Shown: positions 63,949 through 64,000 of the stretch, piece after piece
Numbering within the stretch: position 1 is the first letter of the stretch
How the letters are laid out: every line of letters begins with the position of its first letter
Source: Bacteroidota bacterium
GTDB lineage: Bacteria > Bacteroidota > Bacteroidia > Bacteroidales > P3
NCBI GenBank assembly: GCA_017860255.1
Contig: JAFNAR010000003.1
Location: 22,748 to 86,747, forward strand
Length of the DNA stretch: 64,000 nucleotides
Reading direction: 5' to 3'
Made by a program: the position numbers and the translations under genes
The notes under the pieces: generated by a model
Database searches by the model: none
Told to the model about the DNA's origin: nothing
The model's input: only the letters and a program-made list of their open reading frames with translations

Positions 63949-64000
63949 ATGGACAAAAATTTAAGAAAAGAACCCATTACCGATGCATTTCGCTACAAAG
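63949..64000 (+). CDS. Partial ORF at right edge (possible transposase N-terminus)
   Basis: ATG at 63949, 17 codons: MDKNLRKEPITDAFRYK, running off the window. It lies 17 bases after the putative IS end. A transposase or its helix-turn-helix subunit would fit the context; the sequence is too short to say. Confidence 0.35.
   Translation, partial: MDKNLRKEPITDAFRYK

Overview
The window is AT-rich DNA from a member of the Bacteroidota, most probably Bacteroidales or a close relative. The evidence is a complete type IX secretion (T9SS/gliding) core cluster porP-gldK-gldL-gldM-gldN, a gingipain-family C25 protease with a type A C-terminal sorting domain, DUF4270 and DUF4271 genes, a tmRNA tag ending in AFAA, and promoters of the Bacteroidota form TTTG-N19/20-TAnnTTTG. 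Most of it looks like chromosomal backbone. The accessory material is at the left edge (0-3.5 kb), in a few repeat-bearing gaps, and at the extreme right edge, where an insertion sequence may begin.

Layout. 0-3.5 kb: 3' part of an RHS-repeat gene, then two related small lipoprotein genes with a duplicated copy of the RHS gene's 3' end between them. 3.5-6.1 kb: two tandem GldN-like secreted proteins and a TrmH-family methyltransferase, overlapping or nearly so. 6.1-6.7 kb: tRNA-Asp and tmRNA. 6.9-11.8 kb: pirin, a PiT phosphate transporter preceded by a four-repeat, 11-bp-period Pho-box-like array, a lipoprotein, a repeat-rich gap, a small membrane protein and a YgbA-type protein. 12-16.3 kb (minus): photolyase, a sugar transferase and aminotransferase pair, frr, a lipoprotein. 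16.4-19.4 kb: pssA-purS-queA-pyrH. 19.6-24.3 kb: C69 dipeptidase, a His-rich membrane protein, a truncated TonB receptor ending in a 35-bp inverted repeat, glutathione peroxidase. 24.3-31.4 kb (minus): guaB, two parvulin-type periplasmic foldases, a MoxR ATPase and an unknown exported protein. 31.9-37.7 kb: C25 protease, DUF4271, hemD, rnpA, yidD. 38-42.6 kb: lptB, a polysaccharide deacetylase-like protein, hldD, kdsC, rlpA (envelope and LPS functions). 42.8-48.9 kb: the T9SS operon, closed by a terminator. 49-59 kb: HEAT-like protein, repeats, polyprenyl sugar phosphotransferase, lipoprotein, pcm, a half-length glycogen-synthase-like protein, DUF4270, a MORN-like repeat protein, maf, and an OmpR/PhoR-type two-component pair. 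59-64 kb: HNH nuclease, tRNA-Ala, pth, rplY, prs, tRNA-Leu, an outer-membrane protein, mscL and a partial ORF.

How it fits together. Envelope biogenesis dominates: LPS inner core (hldD, kdsC), LPS export (lptB), outer-membrane protein folding (two PPIases), the T9SS motor and ring (gldKLMN, porP), one clear T9SS cargo (C25 protease) and two polyprenyl-phosphate sugar transferases. The least explained items are the GldN-like pair, the RHS-tail/lipoprotein duplication, the Pho-like box in front of pit, and a near-identical 49-bp intergenic repeat found at two loci 39 kb apart in opposite orientation.

No CRISPR array, rRNA operon, prophage or complete known defence system was seen. All family names come from reading the sequence; no database search was made.
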